This document shows, in pieces, positions 36,001 to 48,571 of a stretch of 64,000 nt of DNA. The position numbers and the translations under genes were made by a program. The notes under the pieces were generated by a model. It was not told where the DNA came from and searched no databases. It worked only from the letters and a program-made list of their open reading frames with translations. The DNA comes from Oenanthe sinensis (lineage: Eukaryota > Streptophyta > Magnoliopsida > Apiales > Apiaceae), in the NCBI GenBank assembly GCA_028671895.1, contig CM053810.1, positions 61,505,501-61,569,500 on the forward strand, read 5' to 3'. Position 1 is the stretch's first letter; each line of letters begins with the position of its first letter.

Positions 36001-36425
36001 ACTTAGATGTCATTTAAATGCCGTATATATAATTTAGTTAATGAATTTTTGGTTTTAGAGATGCTCCAAGTACAACCAAAAATCAAAAGACATGCGTGAC
36101 ATTATTATTATTATATTCGTTGTTATGAAGTATAATTTGCTGCAGAGGACAGAGGAAATCATAAAACGAGAAGAGATACAATGATAACCACTTCTCTATT
36201 TTGTTGTGTTGTGAATGTAATTAACTAAACAATCAATCAAAAACTAAGAGAAAGAGGAAGAAAGTGTGCCCTAACAGATTGATTTTGAAATTGATGATTA
36301 TAATTTATAATCTGAATTGAATATTAAGTACTATTAACCAACCAGAGTGTCTTTTTTAATGGACAGGACAATAGTACCAGGATGCATATATTTTTCATCT
36401 GCCGACTTGTGAAATTACCAGAGTA

Positions 36426-36677
36426 CTTAATTCATCTCAAAATAATTGTCATATTTTGATTTTTATTAGTCAAATTCATCAATTTTGACTGAATATTATA
36501 CATAATTTATAATTAAAAAAATAAAATTTATATCATTTTAAAATATATCAAATAAACTTTAAACTATATTTTTCAGTTTTTGAAAAATCTAAAGAATAAT
36601 TTTTAATTTATGGTCAAAATTGAGTCAATTTAACCATACAAAAATCAAAGAAGACACTTATTGTGAGATGGAGGGAG
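36426..36677. mobile_element. Stowaway-type MITE, decayed
   Basis: The right end on reverse complement reads CTCCCTCCATCTCACAATAAG. The left end reads CTTAATTCATCTCAAAATAA after TA. Ends are inverted and diverged. The core contains TGGTCAAAATTGAGTCAATTT and its inverted counterpart. It is 252 bp with no ORF. Confidence 0.6.
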
Positions 36678-38134
36678 AACTAATTTAAAAAAACAAAACA
36701 AATCTCTCTCTTATTTTAACAGAAAAAAATAATTTTAATATATCTTCAAAGATGAATCACAAAATCATAATCCGTAACATTATTTGTTAGTGTTATGTAG
36801 ATTACTTTGAATAGTGAGTTGGATATGGATTTTGATTAAATTTATGTAAAAATCAAGTTTGATTTAAAATTCATGTTTAGTATAAAAAAGGAAATTAAAG
36901 TTTAAATTTATATTCAAACATACAATAAACAAATTGAACGGTTCGATAAATTTATTCGAATTCGACTCGATTCGAACTTGATAAGTTCGATTTGATAGGT
37001 TATCCGACTCGAGTTTGGATAAGAAAATATGTCAATAATGTTATCGAATATTATTCAATTTGTTAAAATTTTATCCTTTATGAAGTTCAAGTTTGATAAT
37101 AAAAATCGGGTTTATTAATGAATAAAGATGTACAAAAATCAAATTGTTCGATAAATATTTGAGTTCGGCTCGGTTTGAACTCCACATAAACTCAATTTAA
37201 TATGTTATTGAACTCGAGTTTGAAAAAAAAAATTTATTAAATAATATATCAAACATTATTCGATAAGAAATTACTCATGTTTGATAAATAACCGTTCAAA
37301 TTCGATTCGGATCTATTTACCGAATGAATTGAATATTTTTAACATATACCGATATCTTTTAGGTTTTAAGTTCCACACGCTACTATCGTCTCATCGCTCT
37401 CATCTCTCATACTACCGCTAACATCACTACATTCAGTCATTCCAGTGACTTCAATCGTACTATCGCTTTAAAACGATCGAAAATTTTATTTCACCGGTCC
37501 CAAATTTATAAATATGATTTTGTGATAAGTTTCAACTTTCAAGTAGCCTAAACTCAGCTTAGTCCGAAGAAAAAAATCAAGGTGAATCCCAGAAACTTAT
37601 GGGTGCGTGTCTACTTGGCATTCCACCGGACCACCGTATGGTCCATAATTAAGGTACAACGGATCTTCAAAAATCTAATTCCACCAATTCTTGTAGTGGT
37701 ATATTTTGTATGTCAACTTACACCTGCATGATATACACCATTGCCAAAATGCCAAGGGATTGAACTAAGATGGTCAAGATTTTGTACGCCAGTAGTGGAC
37801 AGTGGTAAGGAAATTGCCTTCACTCCATCCAATCTTGATTCTTGAGTGATTAACACATTCTGACAAGTTACAACCCTCTCACAACCACTATAACTCTTCT
37901 TTATCACCACAATTTTCACGTGTCGTTAACATTTTTTTTTTTTTTTTACAGTAAACCATCTATAAATTAATATTCTTGAACCTAGAAATTTTATTATTTT
38001 AACGAGATTATTAATCGATTAATGAATATTTTATTATTTTACCAATAAATTAATATTTATTAATTTACACAATATTTTATATCAAATAATTTTTTTTTAT
38101 TCAAAACTCAATATTGTATGCATATGAACAACCA

Positions 38135-38165
<31 letters not shown>

Positions 38166-38740
38166 TGGTACGGGTATTAATTAATTGATTCATTTACCAA
38201 AAATAAAGTTAATGATCGTAAATTCTAACACGATATATCGAGAGAATTAATAATTTTATTATAAAATTAAACATATGTATGTACTAGATGCAGATCAACT
38301 ATTATAATTCATACAAAAACTAGGGATATATTCTATGTCCTTCATATAATTAGGGATGAAATTGAATTTGATTCTCACGAAAAGCAGAAACGGTCAACTA
38401 TTGACACATATTTTAGTAAAATTGTCTAGAAAAATATTAAAATATTACGTGTTATATATGAAAAATAATAATATTTTTAATGAATTATTATTTTATATTT
38501 ATATAGGGTCTTCAAGAATTTCTCCAAAAATTATTATTTTATGCATTTAGAGATAATATTAATTTATCCTACTAGCTCAAATTGGGATAAAAATAATTAT
38601 TATTTAATTGAGATTATTAATTTATCAAATATTCATTTATCAAGATTTTAATGTATATCTCTTTTTATTCAGAGTTGGCTATCATAAATTTTATATTGGA
38701 TTAATATAATATGATATTATTATAACATTTTTTTTAGAGC
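36678..38740. other. Intergenic with old repeats
   Basis: Words such as GATAAGTTCGATTTGATAGG and GAACTCGAGTTTG recur between 36930 and 37330, as at 23160-23360. An (AT)n tract lies near 38140-38164. No gene seen. Confidence 0.45.
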
Positions 38741-38840
38741 ATGACCGGATAACCAAGTGGTAGCATGTTTATTCTATATCTTCCCATTCATAGGTTCCAA
38801 TATGACTCATTCCGAGAATTTTTTAGAACATAATATTTTT
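38741..38840 (+). mobile_element. Old tRNA-derived SINE copy
   Basis: The A-box-like ATAACCAAGTGGTAGCATG and B-box-like TAGGTTCCAATATGACTC are spaced like those of the SINE at 8785-8930. The following CCGAGAATTTTTTAGAACATA matches that element's CCGAGATTATTTGGAACATA. It is a diverged copy. Confidence 0.5.
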
Positions 38841-39168
38841 TTATTCATTTTACAATTACTAAAACGATACTTCGATAGAAGATTTTTGACGAATCAATGA
38901 TCTAACTCTAACAGATAATTTCTTTAGAAAATTAAATTTACAATAATATAATAAAATCACTCTAAGGCTCCGTTACGATACTTCGATAGAAGATTTTCGA
39001 TGAATTTTTTAGAACATAATGTTTTTTTATTCGTTTTACAATTACTAAAACGATACTTCGATAGAAGATTTTTGACGAATCAATGATCTAACTCTAACAG
39101 ATAATTTTTTTAGAAAAATAAATTTACAATAATATTATAAAATTTCTCTAAAGTTCCGTTTGAAATTG
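38816..39168. repeat. Tandem duplication, 186-base period
   Basis: GAATTTTTTAGAACATAAT, then ACTAAAACGATACTTCGATA, GATCTAACTCTAACAGATAA and CTCTAA-G-TCCGTT, occurs at 38816-38973 and again at 39002-39168 at high identity. The second copy runs into the MITE at 39152. The first copy carries a short stub of the same MITE end (GGCTCCGTT), so the MITE was present before the duplication. Confidence 0.85.
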
Positions 39169-39494
39169 TTGTTAAAAACTGTTGTGATATAAGAAAAAGT
39201 ACGGGTGGGAAAAGTGTTGTTAAGAAAATCACATGACTATTTGGTAATTTTTTATTTTGACATATTTTGAGATATAATATATAAAAATAATGTTTTTGGG
39301 GGTGGTTTGATCATTTGTAGCTATTTCATACAGAACCTGAAAATAGCTTTTTTCAAAAGTATAGAGACATGTTTTCTCTAAATTTTTAGACAAAAGCGCT
39401 TTACAGACCGCAGTAAATTTATCAAACACATTTCTGACAGTTTTTGAGCAAAAAATTGTTGTAATTGTCCGCAACATCAATATCAAACGAAGCC
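39152..39494. mobile_element. Harbinger-type MITE
   Basis: The left end is AGTTCCGTTTGAAATTGTTG and the reverse complement of the right end is GGCTTCGTTTGATATTGATG. TAA flanks both sides (39149-39151, 39495-39497). It is 343 bp and has no gene. Confidence 0.65.
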
Positions 39495-39575
39495 TAAATG
39501 AATAAGCAAACTAAAAGTTCACCTATAATAAATTAGCTAAAAAGAATTTCTATAGTATCACATAAATAAATAATA

Positions 39576-40923
39576 CTCCCTCTATCCAAATTCAAGTGGT
39601 TTGTTTGACTTTTTACGTTAAATTTGATTAAAATTTTAATGAAGATTAAAAATTATTTTTTTATAATTTTTGAAAATTAAAAGTTACATTTGAAAATAGA
39701 TTAAATATATTTTCTAATGATATTTATTTTTAAATTTTTTATAATTATATAATATACGTAATTTTGTTAAACAATATAAGTATTGTAGAAGGGGGTTGAA
39801 TGCAACTTACAAAATAATTACTTTTCTTGCTAATAACAAACAAGACAGTAACACTAGTAAGTATGAAATGCGGACAAACTTAAGCAAACATATGAGGACA
39901 TGTGTTTAACTTCAAAAAATAATTTTATTATTTTTTGTTTGCTACAACTGACTGGGAAATAATTCTAACTACGAAGAAACAAGAACAATGGATTTGCTAA
40001 TATTTCTTGCTTGAGAGAAAATCTAGCTCAGTTGCATTAATGAAAAATGTTTGTGGGATATGTATATTTATACTAAAACACGTATTTTACTTACATGTGC
40101 ACTTTTCATTTGTCTTAGAATAAATCTTGAAATAGAAACTTTGCTTTCTTGTTCAACCTTGTCTTCATTCCATTTATAGATAAAGATGTTCTGAGATATT
40201 GAGATATCCTTGACTCCTTGAACATACTTTATTTTTTTGATTATCTTATCCCAAGTTGCAGTAGTAGACTTGACAAACTAGATAGTAATGTCTAAATCAT
40301 CTCTTTTGCTATCACTATCTAATCTGCTATCTGGAACAGACTGTCAGCTTCACTAAAAGTATATTGTCAACTACTAGCTCCACCATGGTGACAGTATCTT
40401 TGGATCCGCACACTTTGCTATCAAGTATCGATAAATCCTTGAACTTTACTGCCTCCAAGCTGCTGTCAACTATCCTCGCTAAACGTGCTGTCTGTGAATC
40501 TTCATTCTCAGCCAAGTTTACTGTCATTGGAATAATTGTTGTCGTCTGTCCCAATTGTGCTGTCACTTGAATACGATGTCATAGGCTTCAGTTGTAGAAT
40601 GTTACTGTCAAAGTCTTGATATATGCTATGTCTGAACAATTTGTGAACTTTTATTTCATAGATCATGTTATTACATTTTTACAATACAGTAACTATTAGA
40701 CTTATGGTCACCTATTTGAACTCTGTTAAACATACTGTTACAAGTGGTAGCAAACATACCGTCAATATTCATATGACAGTACATTTTACTTAGTTTTTTA
40801 TAAATTAAAATTAAATAATTTCAGTTGATTACACCACAATCCATAACAAATTTTTTTGAGCCAGAACTTAGTCAAGTTGATCTTAAGAAGTCAAACTAGA
40901 TACTTAAATTTGGACGAATGGAG
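39576..40923. mobile_element. Stowaway-type MITE split by a nested insertion
   Basis: The left end is CTCCCTCTATCCAAATTCAA and the reverse complement of the right end is CTCCATTCGTCCAAATTTAA, with TA on both outer sides. Both continue into GTTTGACTT. The two halves (39576-39783 and about 40850-40923) would make a MITE of ordinary size. They are separated by about 1.07 kb that is not Stowaway-like. Confidence 0.75.
39784..40850. mobile_element. Probable solo LTR nested in the Stowaway MITE
   Basis: It starts TGTAGAAGGGGGTTGAATGC, a start typical of some plant Copia LTRs, and contains repeated CTGTCA/GCTATC-rich sequence with no pol genes. Length and position fit a solo LTR. The exact right end and the 5-bp target duplication could not be fixed. 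Confidence 0.45.
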
Positions 40924-41023
40924 TAATATAATAAATATTTAAAAATATTTTTGTTAATTTTGGAGATAGTACTGCATTTTTTTGGTAATAAATCAGCCGC
41001 ATTTTTATATAGATGACCGGCAA

Positions 41024-41084
41024 TATAAAACGCTCAAGACAAGACTTCTCTTTCCTCTTACATCCTCGTCAACAAGAGAAGAAG
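41024..41084 (+). promoter_or_regulatory. TATA box and 5' UTR exon of TH1
   Basis: TATAAAA (41024-41030) is followed by a CT-rich leader and a donor GAAG/GTACTG at 41085. The coding exon's acceptor (AAAATTTCAG) is at 41994. This makes a 910-base leader intron, as often seen in constitutive plant genes. Confidence 0.5.
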
Positions 41085-42005
41085 GTACTGCAATTCTATA
41101 ACTCAAGTTCGTAGAATTAATATATTATTATTATTACTTCATTTCTATTACTCTTGTAATTGTTGCTTTTGTAAATCTCAGTTTCATTTGTAAAGTTCAC
41201 AACTTTATTTTAAAAATGAACCAATTCAATACTTTTGATGACGCTACCACTATTTTAGAGTGGTAATATACTTGGGTTTTTAATTTTTTGCTATATTATA
41301 TGGAGGGTAATTTTGTTTGGTTTGGGTAATAAGTAGATTTCAAGTAGTGAGCTAAAAGGGGAAGAATTTTAGGTTGAGGAAACAAGGGTGAGATTATATT
41401 GATTGATGAGCATGTGATTCCTATATAGCTCTTGATATATTTGTGATTTTTTAGTCAATGAGTGAACGTTATTCGTTCATTTTAGGCCTGGCGAATTTTG
41501 GGTTTCAGACCGTGTTTATAAGCAAGTTTACATGGCTTTGTAAAATGTGCTGTCTTGCTGAGATGTGATAAGTATGAATGTGTAAGCTGAAAGGAAATAA
41601 AATTTTAATAAACAATATATTCCAGTTTATTGTGTCGTGTCGTGTCATTTTCGAGTTTTGTCTTTGTAATCATGTTGATGATTTAGTCGGGGTCTTGTTT
41701 ACGTCAAACACTGTTACCCCTATTTCAGTTTTATGTTCTATATTAGATTAGAGTTCTGGATTAAATGCTCAAAGGAATAGTGATCTGAATCTTTAATTCC
41801 ACAATATCTTATTTTGTCAATATTTACTGGCAGTATCATTTTTAAAGTAGTTAGGAAGTAGGTCTAATCAGTCAAAAATGAAATATGTAAATTTATCTCG
41901 TAACTTGGTCTTTGTTAGTTACTATTGGCACCCAATATGTCGATAAAACCTGTAAACCTGTTATGTCAAAATGAATGAATCTCAAAAATTTCAGGACCAG
42001 GCCAG

Positions 42006-45000
42006 ATGCAAGCTTTAATACCAGGATTTCAGCCGTCTAGGGTCTTGAATCTCAAGGCAATGCACGATGCTAAAGTTTCTTCTGTAACAAGTGAATCCTC
42101 CAAGCAAAGAGTACCTCATGTTTTGAGTGTTGCAGGCTCTGATTCAGGAGCTGGTGCCGGAATCCAAGCTGACCTTAAAACTTGTGCTGCTCGCGGAGTG
42201 TATTGTTCTACTGTAATTACTGCTGTCACTGCACAAAACACTGTTGGGGTTCAGGTCAGATTGCATAGTTGATATTTTATTTTTGATTTTCCAATATCGG
42301 AGGTAGCATATTGGTATTCATTCTTTTCTCGGACAATTCTTACTTTATGATTAGGGTGTGGACATTGTGCCAGAGAGATTTGTTTCAGAGCAATTGAAAT
42401 CTGTTCTGTCGGACATGCATGTCACTGTTGTAAGTCAATACTATTTGCTTCTTAGTTCAATACTTCAATATCATCATGTATGGTATATGCATACATTTGT
42501 TTGAGGCGTCTGTTGTTTAAGAATTTAGATTGTACTAAACCTGTCACTTCAGCAGAAGGGAAGGATATCAACTGCTAAACCTTTCCTTGATATAATCTAA
42601 ACTTTCCCAAAATCTTTAACAAATTAATTTGGAAAATATCTATTGTTTTGAATTTTATTATTTCCTTTTTTAGAATATACTTTCTGGAACTTTTCAGACA
42701 CTGCAATATTTATATAATATCTATAATAGGTGAAAACAGGCATGCTTCCCACAGTAGGCATAGTGAAAGTGCTCTATGACAGTTTGAAGCAATTTCCAGT
42801 TGAAGGTATGTAGAGATTTTATGTTTCTTGTTACAGTTTAATGGATTCGGAGCTAATTTTAGCTGAATATATGAAAGCAGCTCTAGTGGTCGACCCAGTC
42901 ATGGTATCAACTAGTGGTGATGTGCTGGCTGGTCCTTCAATTCTTGATTCATTTCGGTAAGAGATCTCTGGTTAGTTTTATGTGGACACAAAGAGGGTCA
43001 TTTATCGTACCTAAAAAACTGAATTTATGGTTCAATCTATCTGTTTATACAACAGCCCATTGCTAGTATGCCTTCTCAGGTGACATGTCCTCATGTACTA
43101 TTTGTTTAATCTTGTGTTTATAATTTTTTTGTGCGTTTTGAGATGTTCTCGAGGAAAATATATTATATTTAAAGATTGTTGCCCATAGGACAAATAATTT
43201 GATGGTTGGAACATAGATTGTTTTTATAAAATACAAACAAAATTACATAGAGCGTTATAGTTGATAGACTTTTCTTGCCCGAATTACCACTCTAAATAAG
43301 TAGAAAAATTGTGCATTCTTATGTTCAAGTCTTCAATATGTCTAGGCAAGCTTCCCCTATCAGAGAAAAAGTTTTCTTTTCAAGCTTCACCTAGGTTATG
43401 CCTGTACTTATTCCATAAACCCTACGTAAGAAGTCAACACCTCATATCATGTTGCACCACTAGTGTTCTAATACAATTTTCTCATTTTGTGGTGTAATTG
43501 TGTTTGTGATTCTGAACTGGGATCAGTAAGAATTGTGTTTGTCTTTATATTGTCACAATTGAATATAAATTATGGCTTGTTAGCAACCGTAGGTATTCAT
43601 GGTTTCTGGTATATAATTACAGTAAACAGCTTTTTCCCATGGCTGACATAGTAACTCCTAATCTCAAAGAAGCTTCTGCTTTACTTGGTGGCATAAAACT
43701 GCAAACAATTTCTGACATGCGTTCTGCTGCGAAGTCCGTACATGATATGGGTCCAAGGTTAGATTTTTCCGTCAACTTTTTTTTTGAGTTTCAAATGCTT
43801 AAAGCATCCCAAAATTTTAAATTGAGTATTTAGGTGAGATGGAAGACACTTCACAATTATCTGGAAATAGTGTCCTGCACAGTCATATTGTCTATGTAAG
43901 AACTTTGCTAATTAACTGGAAATATATAAAAGATATGTATGTATATATAAATTTTCATCATTTAATACATTCTCTACATGTTATCTACCTGAATATTTCA
44001 TGTAGTTTGAAACAACTTGTGTAAAATTTGAAAACGGTTTAATTTGCAGTAGATGCTTGGCAGTGAGTATTGTAACTTGACTCGTGTCACCAAAATCAAA
44101 ATTTAAAAGGGTTAAATATCAAAGACATGACTGATTAGATTCAAATGTGTCAAGTACATGATTGATTGCAAACCTGACTCAATGTAATCACTTTTTTCCT
44201 ATCAATCGTTAAAATCAACTGAAATTTTAACTTGTGACCCCTGCCTATCTGAGCTCTGATATCATGTTGAGTAACCAGCTCATCTAAAACCTTATGGTGT
44301 TAGAGAGAGCCACAAATGGATCTTATACTATTCTTTAACAACTCTCTCTTTCCCGTCCATCTCTCTCTCTCTTTCCCATCCATCTCTCTCTCTCTCTCTC
44401 TCTCTCGTCTCGACATACATACATATATAGACACACCAGTACATACACGCAAATGCTCACCTGCAAATTTCCCTCTCCAAATTGCTTCACCTCACCACTG
44501 TCGACAATCACTATAGCCGGTGGTAGTGGCTTCCATCTCTTGTACCAAACTACATCTTTAATTGCCCAACTTCTATACAAAGAAATCAGTTCATCAAACC
44601 CCAAATTCATATTATACAAATTTTAAATCTTCATATCTTGTTAGCAAAAACCCCAAAATCAAGTTCAAAATTTGAAATTACTCCAAACCAAAACATTAAT
44701 ATATGAAATTGAAGATAAAATCACGAATTTGATATACCTGCCAAAATTTTGAAGTTTAGGCTTCTCACGATAGTTCAGTAATGAGTTAAGGGTTTTTTTC
44801 TTTTATTTACCTCACCCTTTTCATAATCACTTCCTGTGCAAGTTATATAGAGTCATCTGTGCGCCACTTAGACTGAGTAACAGACTTGTTAACGTTTTTT
44901 GTTATGTTTGACCACTTTTTTTATTTGACTCTAACGTTTGATGCAAATTAATAAAATTAGTGATTAATGTGAGTCAAATTTGCAATTAGTCTTGTACTTG

Positions 45001-47584
45001 ATATATTTTAACCCAACAAGTGAGGTCTTTGATATATTAACCGAATTTTAAAATAGGAAAAGGGAACTCAGTTGCATTAATATATTAAGAGGGATTGTAT
45101 TGTGACTATTGCAGTATTGCTTTTTCTATATTTTAATAATATGATAATATTAAGGATTTAAAAATGTTATGTCTTGTAGAGTGGCCTGTAAAACCTTCAA
45201 GGCCAAGCACAGCAGTATTGTCAAAGGAAACTTCTACTACAATGATAAATTTGTGTCTGCGATATAACACTTTTACAGGAAAATTATATGTGCATCCTTG
45301 TAAATATTCCAACTGTTCTGTCTTGTTTTTGAATAATATACGTGTGCCTCGTGCATATCCTAATTATCTAAAAGGCTCTATTGCTGATACATTGTTAATG
45401 TTCCTCTAGAAATGTTCTTGTAAAAGGTGGTGATCTCCCAGCATCATCAGATGCTGTTGATATTTTCTATGATGGTGTGTTATATACTCTTTCCTATTTT
45501 GATTATCAATACAGTAATCATGTCCATGCTTTTAGTGATTACCTTTCTTGCTCACATACTCATCTGATTGTCTCATTTAGGTGTGGAGTTCTGTGAGCTG
45601 CGGTCCTTGCGGATACAAACTCAAAATAGTCACGGAACCGGTTGCAGTTTGGCTTCATGTATAGCAGCTGAGCTAGCAAAAGGTTTGCAGATGTTGCCAG
45701 CTGTTAGGGTAATTAATTTCTATATCTGAATCAAGGGTTAAAGTAGAGTTTAGTGATGTGCTGATGTCTGGTTCAATTAAAGATAACTAAACATCAGTAG
45801 ATTGTGTGTTAGGTCTTGCTATTTATACATATTACTAAAAGTTGTTCATGGAGCAGTCGATTAATTGGAGAGAAGAAAGACATACACAGTCACATTAATC
45901 AGCACACTCTTTCCATGCCACCCCCTTTTTTATTATAATTAAAATAATAGAAGTTCCCACCATATTTGAATTTGAACTTGCATATTTGAAAAACAGACTA
46001 AAAGTTGGCAGTTTAGCGCTGTTGAAAAAATAGTAAGATGTGTGTAGTGTGTACTCGTATACCTCAGTAGATGCACGTGTGTGTTCCATTTTTGTGGAGA
46101 TAGATCTGGTTACTGTTTTGGCTATTATCAAGGAAAGAATTGGATAAATGTTTGGGTTATGTTGACAGCTCTCAAATTCTAAAATTTTCAAAAATAGTTT
46201 TGTGAAAGGAGTTATAATAGAGATATTAGTTGTATATAAACAAAACATACCAGTTGATCGTAAGATTAAGAATAACACAAACTCAACATTATAGATAACA
46301 CTTCACCTTGAGTTGTGCTTTCTAAAAAGTAAGGTCTTATCAGTGCCTAAAATATATCAGTAGATATTGAAGATGCATCATCTTTCTCTATTGAGACGGT
46401 TAAGGCAAGTCGGTGCCTCAACATATAATTTAAGATATTAAATTATGCAGTTTCTTTTCTGCTGGTTTATATTTTTGCCCTACATATGCCTTGCCCTGTC
46501 ATTTTGTATACTCGTGTACCTAAAAATAATTTGTTGGCCATGAAATATTGGTAGGCCGCAAAACACTATGTTGAAACTGCATTGGATTATAGCAAAGATA
46601 TCCTTATTGGAAATGGGCTTCAAGGTCCTTTTGACCACCTATGTAAGCTTAAAAGGAATGCTCAGAATTTAAGTAGACTACAAAAATTCAATCCAGATGA
46701 TCTCCTTCTGTATGCCGTGACTGACTCAAAGATGAATTATAAATGGGGCCGCTCAATCACAGATGCTGTTAAAGCTGCCATAGAGGGTGGTGCCACCATA
46801 GTACAGCTGAGGTCTTACAGCCTCTTCTTATTTTTCTCCTTTATTATTTGATTAGTAATTTTCCATCCCCTTAATCCCCTCTGTAACAATTTGTATCAAC
46901 TTGAGGGAACAGAATATGAAATGTGTCCTTTTATCAATTCATGTTAAATTTTCATCCTTGGAACCTAAGTTGCCTTGTTTTTAAGATTGTCTGATACTGT
47001 AATATCGTCCGGGTTTATATAATGCTTCATTTGATATTTGCAGGGAAAAGGATACCGAGACTAGCAATTTTCTGGAAGCAGCTACAAAATGCCTGGAAGT
47101 TTGCTGTTCACACGGTGTCCCTATGTTGATAAATGACCGAATTGATATTGCCCTTGCTTGCGATGCAGATGGTGTGCACGTAGGTCAGTCTGATATGCCT
47201 GCACATGTTGCTCGCTCTCTTCTTGGGCCTAAAAAGATCATTGGTGTGTCTTGCAAAACGCCAGAACAAGCTCATCAGGCCTGGGTTGATGGTGCTGATT
47301 ACATAGGCTGTGGCGGTGTGTACTCCACCAATACAAAAGCAAATAATTCAACTATCGGTTTAGATGGCCTTAAAACTGTATGCTTGGCATCCAAGTTACC
47401 AGTCGTTGCCATTGGAGGCATTGGTCTTTCAAATGCCCGCTCAGTGGTAGAAATAGGTTTGGAAAATTTAAAAGGAATTGCAGTTGTATCAGCACTCTTT
47501 GACAGGGAATGCATCGCCACCGAGGCTCGGAAGTTACAAACATTGGTATCAGAGACCCTGAAGACGGTCTCGGCAGTATCGTAA
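42006..47584 (+). CDS. TH1: Bifunctional HMP-phosphate kinase / thiamine-phosphate synthase
   Basis: Nine coding exons: 42006-42254, 42355-42429, 42730-42805, 42881-42956, 43623-43757, 45410-45474, 45581-45708, 46555-46811, 47044-47584; 533 residues, in phase throughout. Residues about 39-290 are the ThiD-type kinase (VLSVAGSDSGAGAGIQADLK, then VKTGMLPT, ALVVDPVMVSTSG, HGTGCSLASCIAAELAKG). Residues about 320-530 are the ThiE-type synthase (LYAVTDS, AAIEGGATIVQLREKD, LINDRIDIALACDADGVHVG, VSCKTPEQAHQA, VVAIGGI). The enzyme phosphorylates HMP-P to HMP-PP and couples it to the thiazole phosphate to make thiamine monophosphate, in plastids. The N-terminal 38 residues are basic and short for a transit peptide but have few acids. 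Intron 5 (1.65 kb) holds a long-TIR element with a partial small LTR element inside. Confidence 0.94.
44109..45042. mobile_element. Long-TIR (Mutator-like or foldback) element in TH1 intron 5
   Basis: Arms at about 44109-44225 and 44885-45042 are inverted copies: GGTTAAATATCAAAGACATG against GGTTAATATATCAAAGACCT, then TCAAGTACA-GA-T-ATTGCAAA, then TGACTCA-T-AATCAC. The interior includes a partial small LTR element and a (CT)n tract (about 44348-44407). There is no transposase. AATTTTAAAA-like flanks could be a 9-10-base duplication but are not exact. Confidence 0.6.
44231..44340 (-). mobile_element. Partial copy of the 76-bp-LTR element
   Basis: A 76-bp LTR (44265-44340, TGTTGAGTAACC to TTCTTTAACA) is preceded by CTGAGCTCTGATATCA. 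On the minus strand that reads TGATATCAGAGC, the primer-site position. It is nearly identical to the LTR at 56554-56629. The other LTR is missing, so this is a truncated copy. Confidence 0.75.
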
Positions 47585-48571
47585 TCAGAAATCCCACAAA
47601 AGAATTTTCGTGGAAGATACTGTAGCATTTTGATATGGATGTCGGATCATTCTGAGGATGTCTGTAACCGAGTACATTTCAATAGGTATTGGAAAAGAAT
47701 GTGTGTGTGTTGTGTTCTGGGAAATTGCCATTTTAGCCTTTTTTATGTTAAGATAATCATCATCTTTTATATTTACCAATCCTTTGGTAAAAATCTAAAT
47801 TGCATGAGATATCTTTTAATTACTTATTACGTACTCGTATTATTTTTTGATTGCCTCTGTGTACTAATATGAGATTTTGTTAACATTACTGTATTTTTTA
47901 TCCAAAGATTTGATTAAGACCTGCAATAATCACCATCACAATCATCTCAACAACACATGTGATCTCATTAATGTTGCAACCCATTTTGTTTTAGATCTGA
48001 ATATACCTCAAAAGTTTAATAATGTATTAATCAATCTCGACAAATCATCATTTCCAACTCAAATTACCCAAAAATACATTACTATTGCAATCTTCTTAAT
48101 TTTTGGACAATATACATACAAATAATAGACACGCGTAAAATAATGAAAAATTGTCGGAACAAATCGTAGATATACATACAGTAAACAGTACATCATACAC
48201 ACACTCTTTCTATCTCTTTGTAAAATGTTCTCTACTCTGTGTGTGAAGACTACTTCTTACTCTACAAATCTACCCCCACTTCTCTTCCACCGACATACAT
48301 ATAATTAATATATACTTGCACACAACTCCGTTACTTATAATTACTCTCCCACGATCCCCCTTTTTTCTTGATTTTTCATCCCCCAAATCTCACTTAAATC
48401 TCTCTATTTCAGTCCATTTCTTGTAATTTCACTTGTTTCAGCTCAATTTCGCTTCTTTTTGCAAACCCCATCTGTAAAGTTTCAATCTTTAGACTTAATT
48501 TGTATAAAGTTTTGATCTTTGTATGTAATTTATATATAAAGTTTTGATTTTGACTGTGTTTGTATTGTAAG
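47585..48571. other. Spacer and leader of the xylosyltransferase gene
   Basis: The TH1 3' UTR occupies the first part. From about 48190 the sequence becomes CT-rich with no upstream intron signal, consistent with a long unspliced leader for the next gene. No other gene seen. Confidence 0.5.

Noticed and set aside
36930..37330. Possible inverted structure rich in GTTCGA words
   Set aside because: The words are scattered in mixed orientation and no end or target duplication could be defined, so only a general repeat note is given.
44335..44619. 94-codon minus-strand frame
   Set aside because: Largely coded by the (CT)n tract inside a transposon; charged R/E repeats are an artefact.
45164..45409. 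Possible extra TH1 exon (81-codon frame before exon 6)
   Set aside because: The kinase domain is complete without it: exon 5 (MGPR) joins in phase to exon 6 (NVLVKGGD).
41000..47700. TPP riboswitch near the thiamine gene
   Set aside because: I looked for the CTGAGA and ACC-TGAACCTGA elements and saw none. In plants the riboswitch is known from THIC 3' regions, not TH1.
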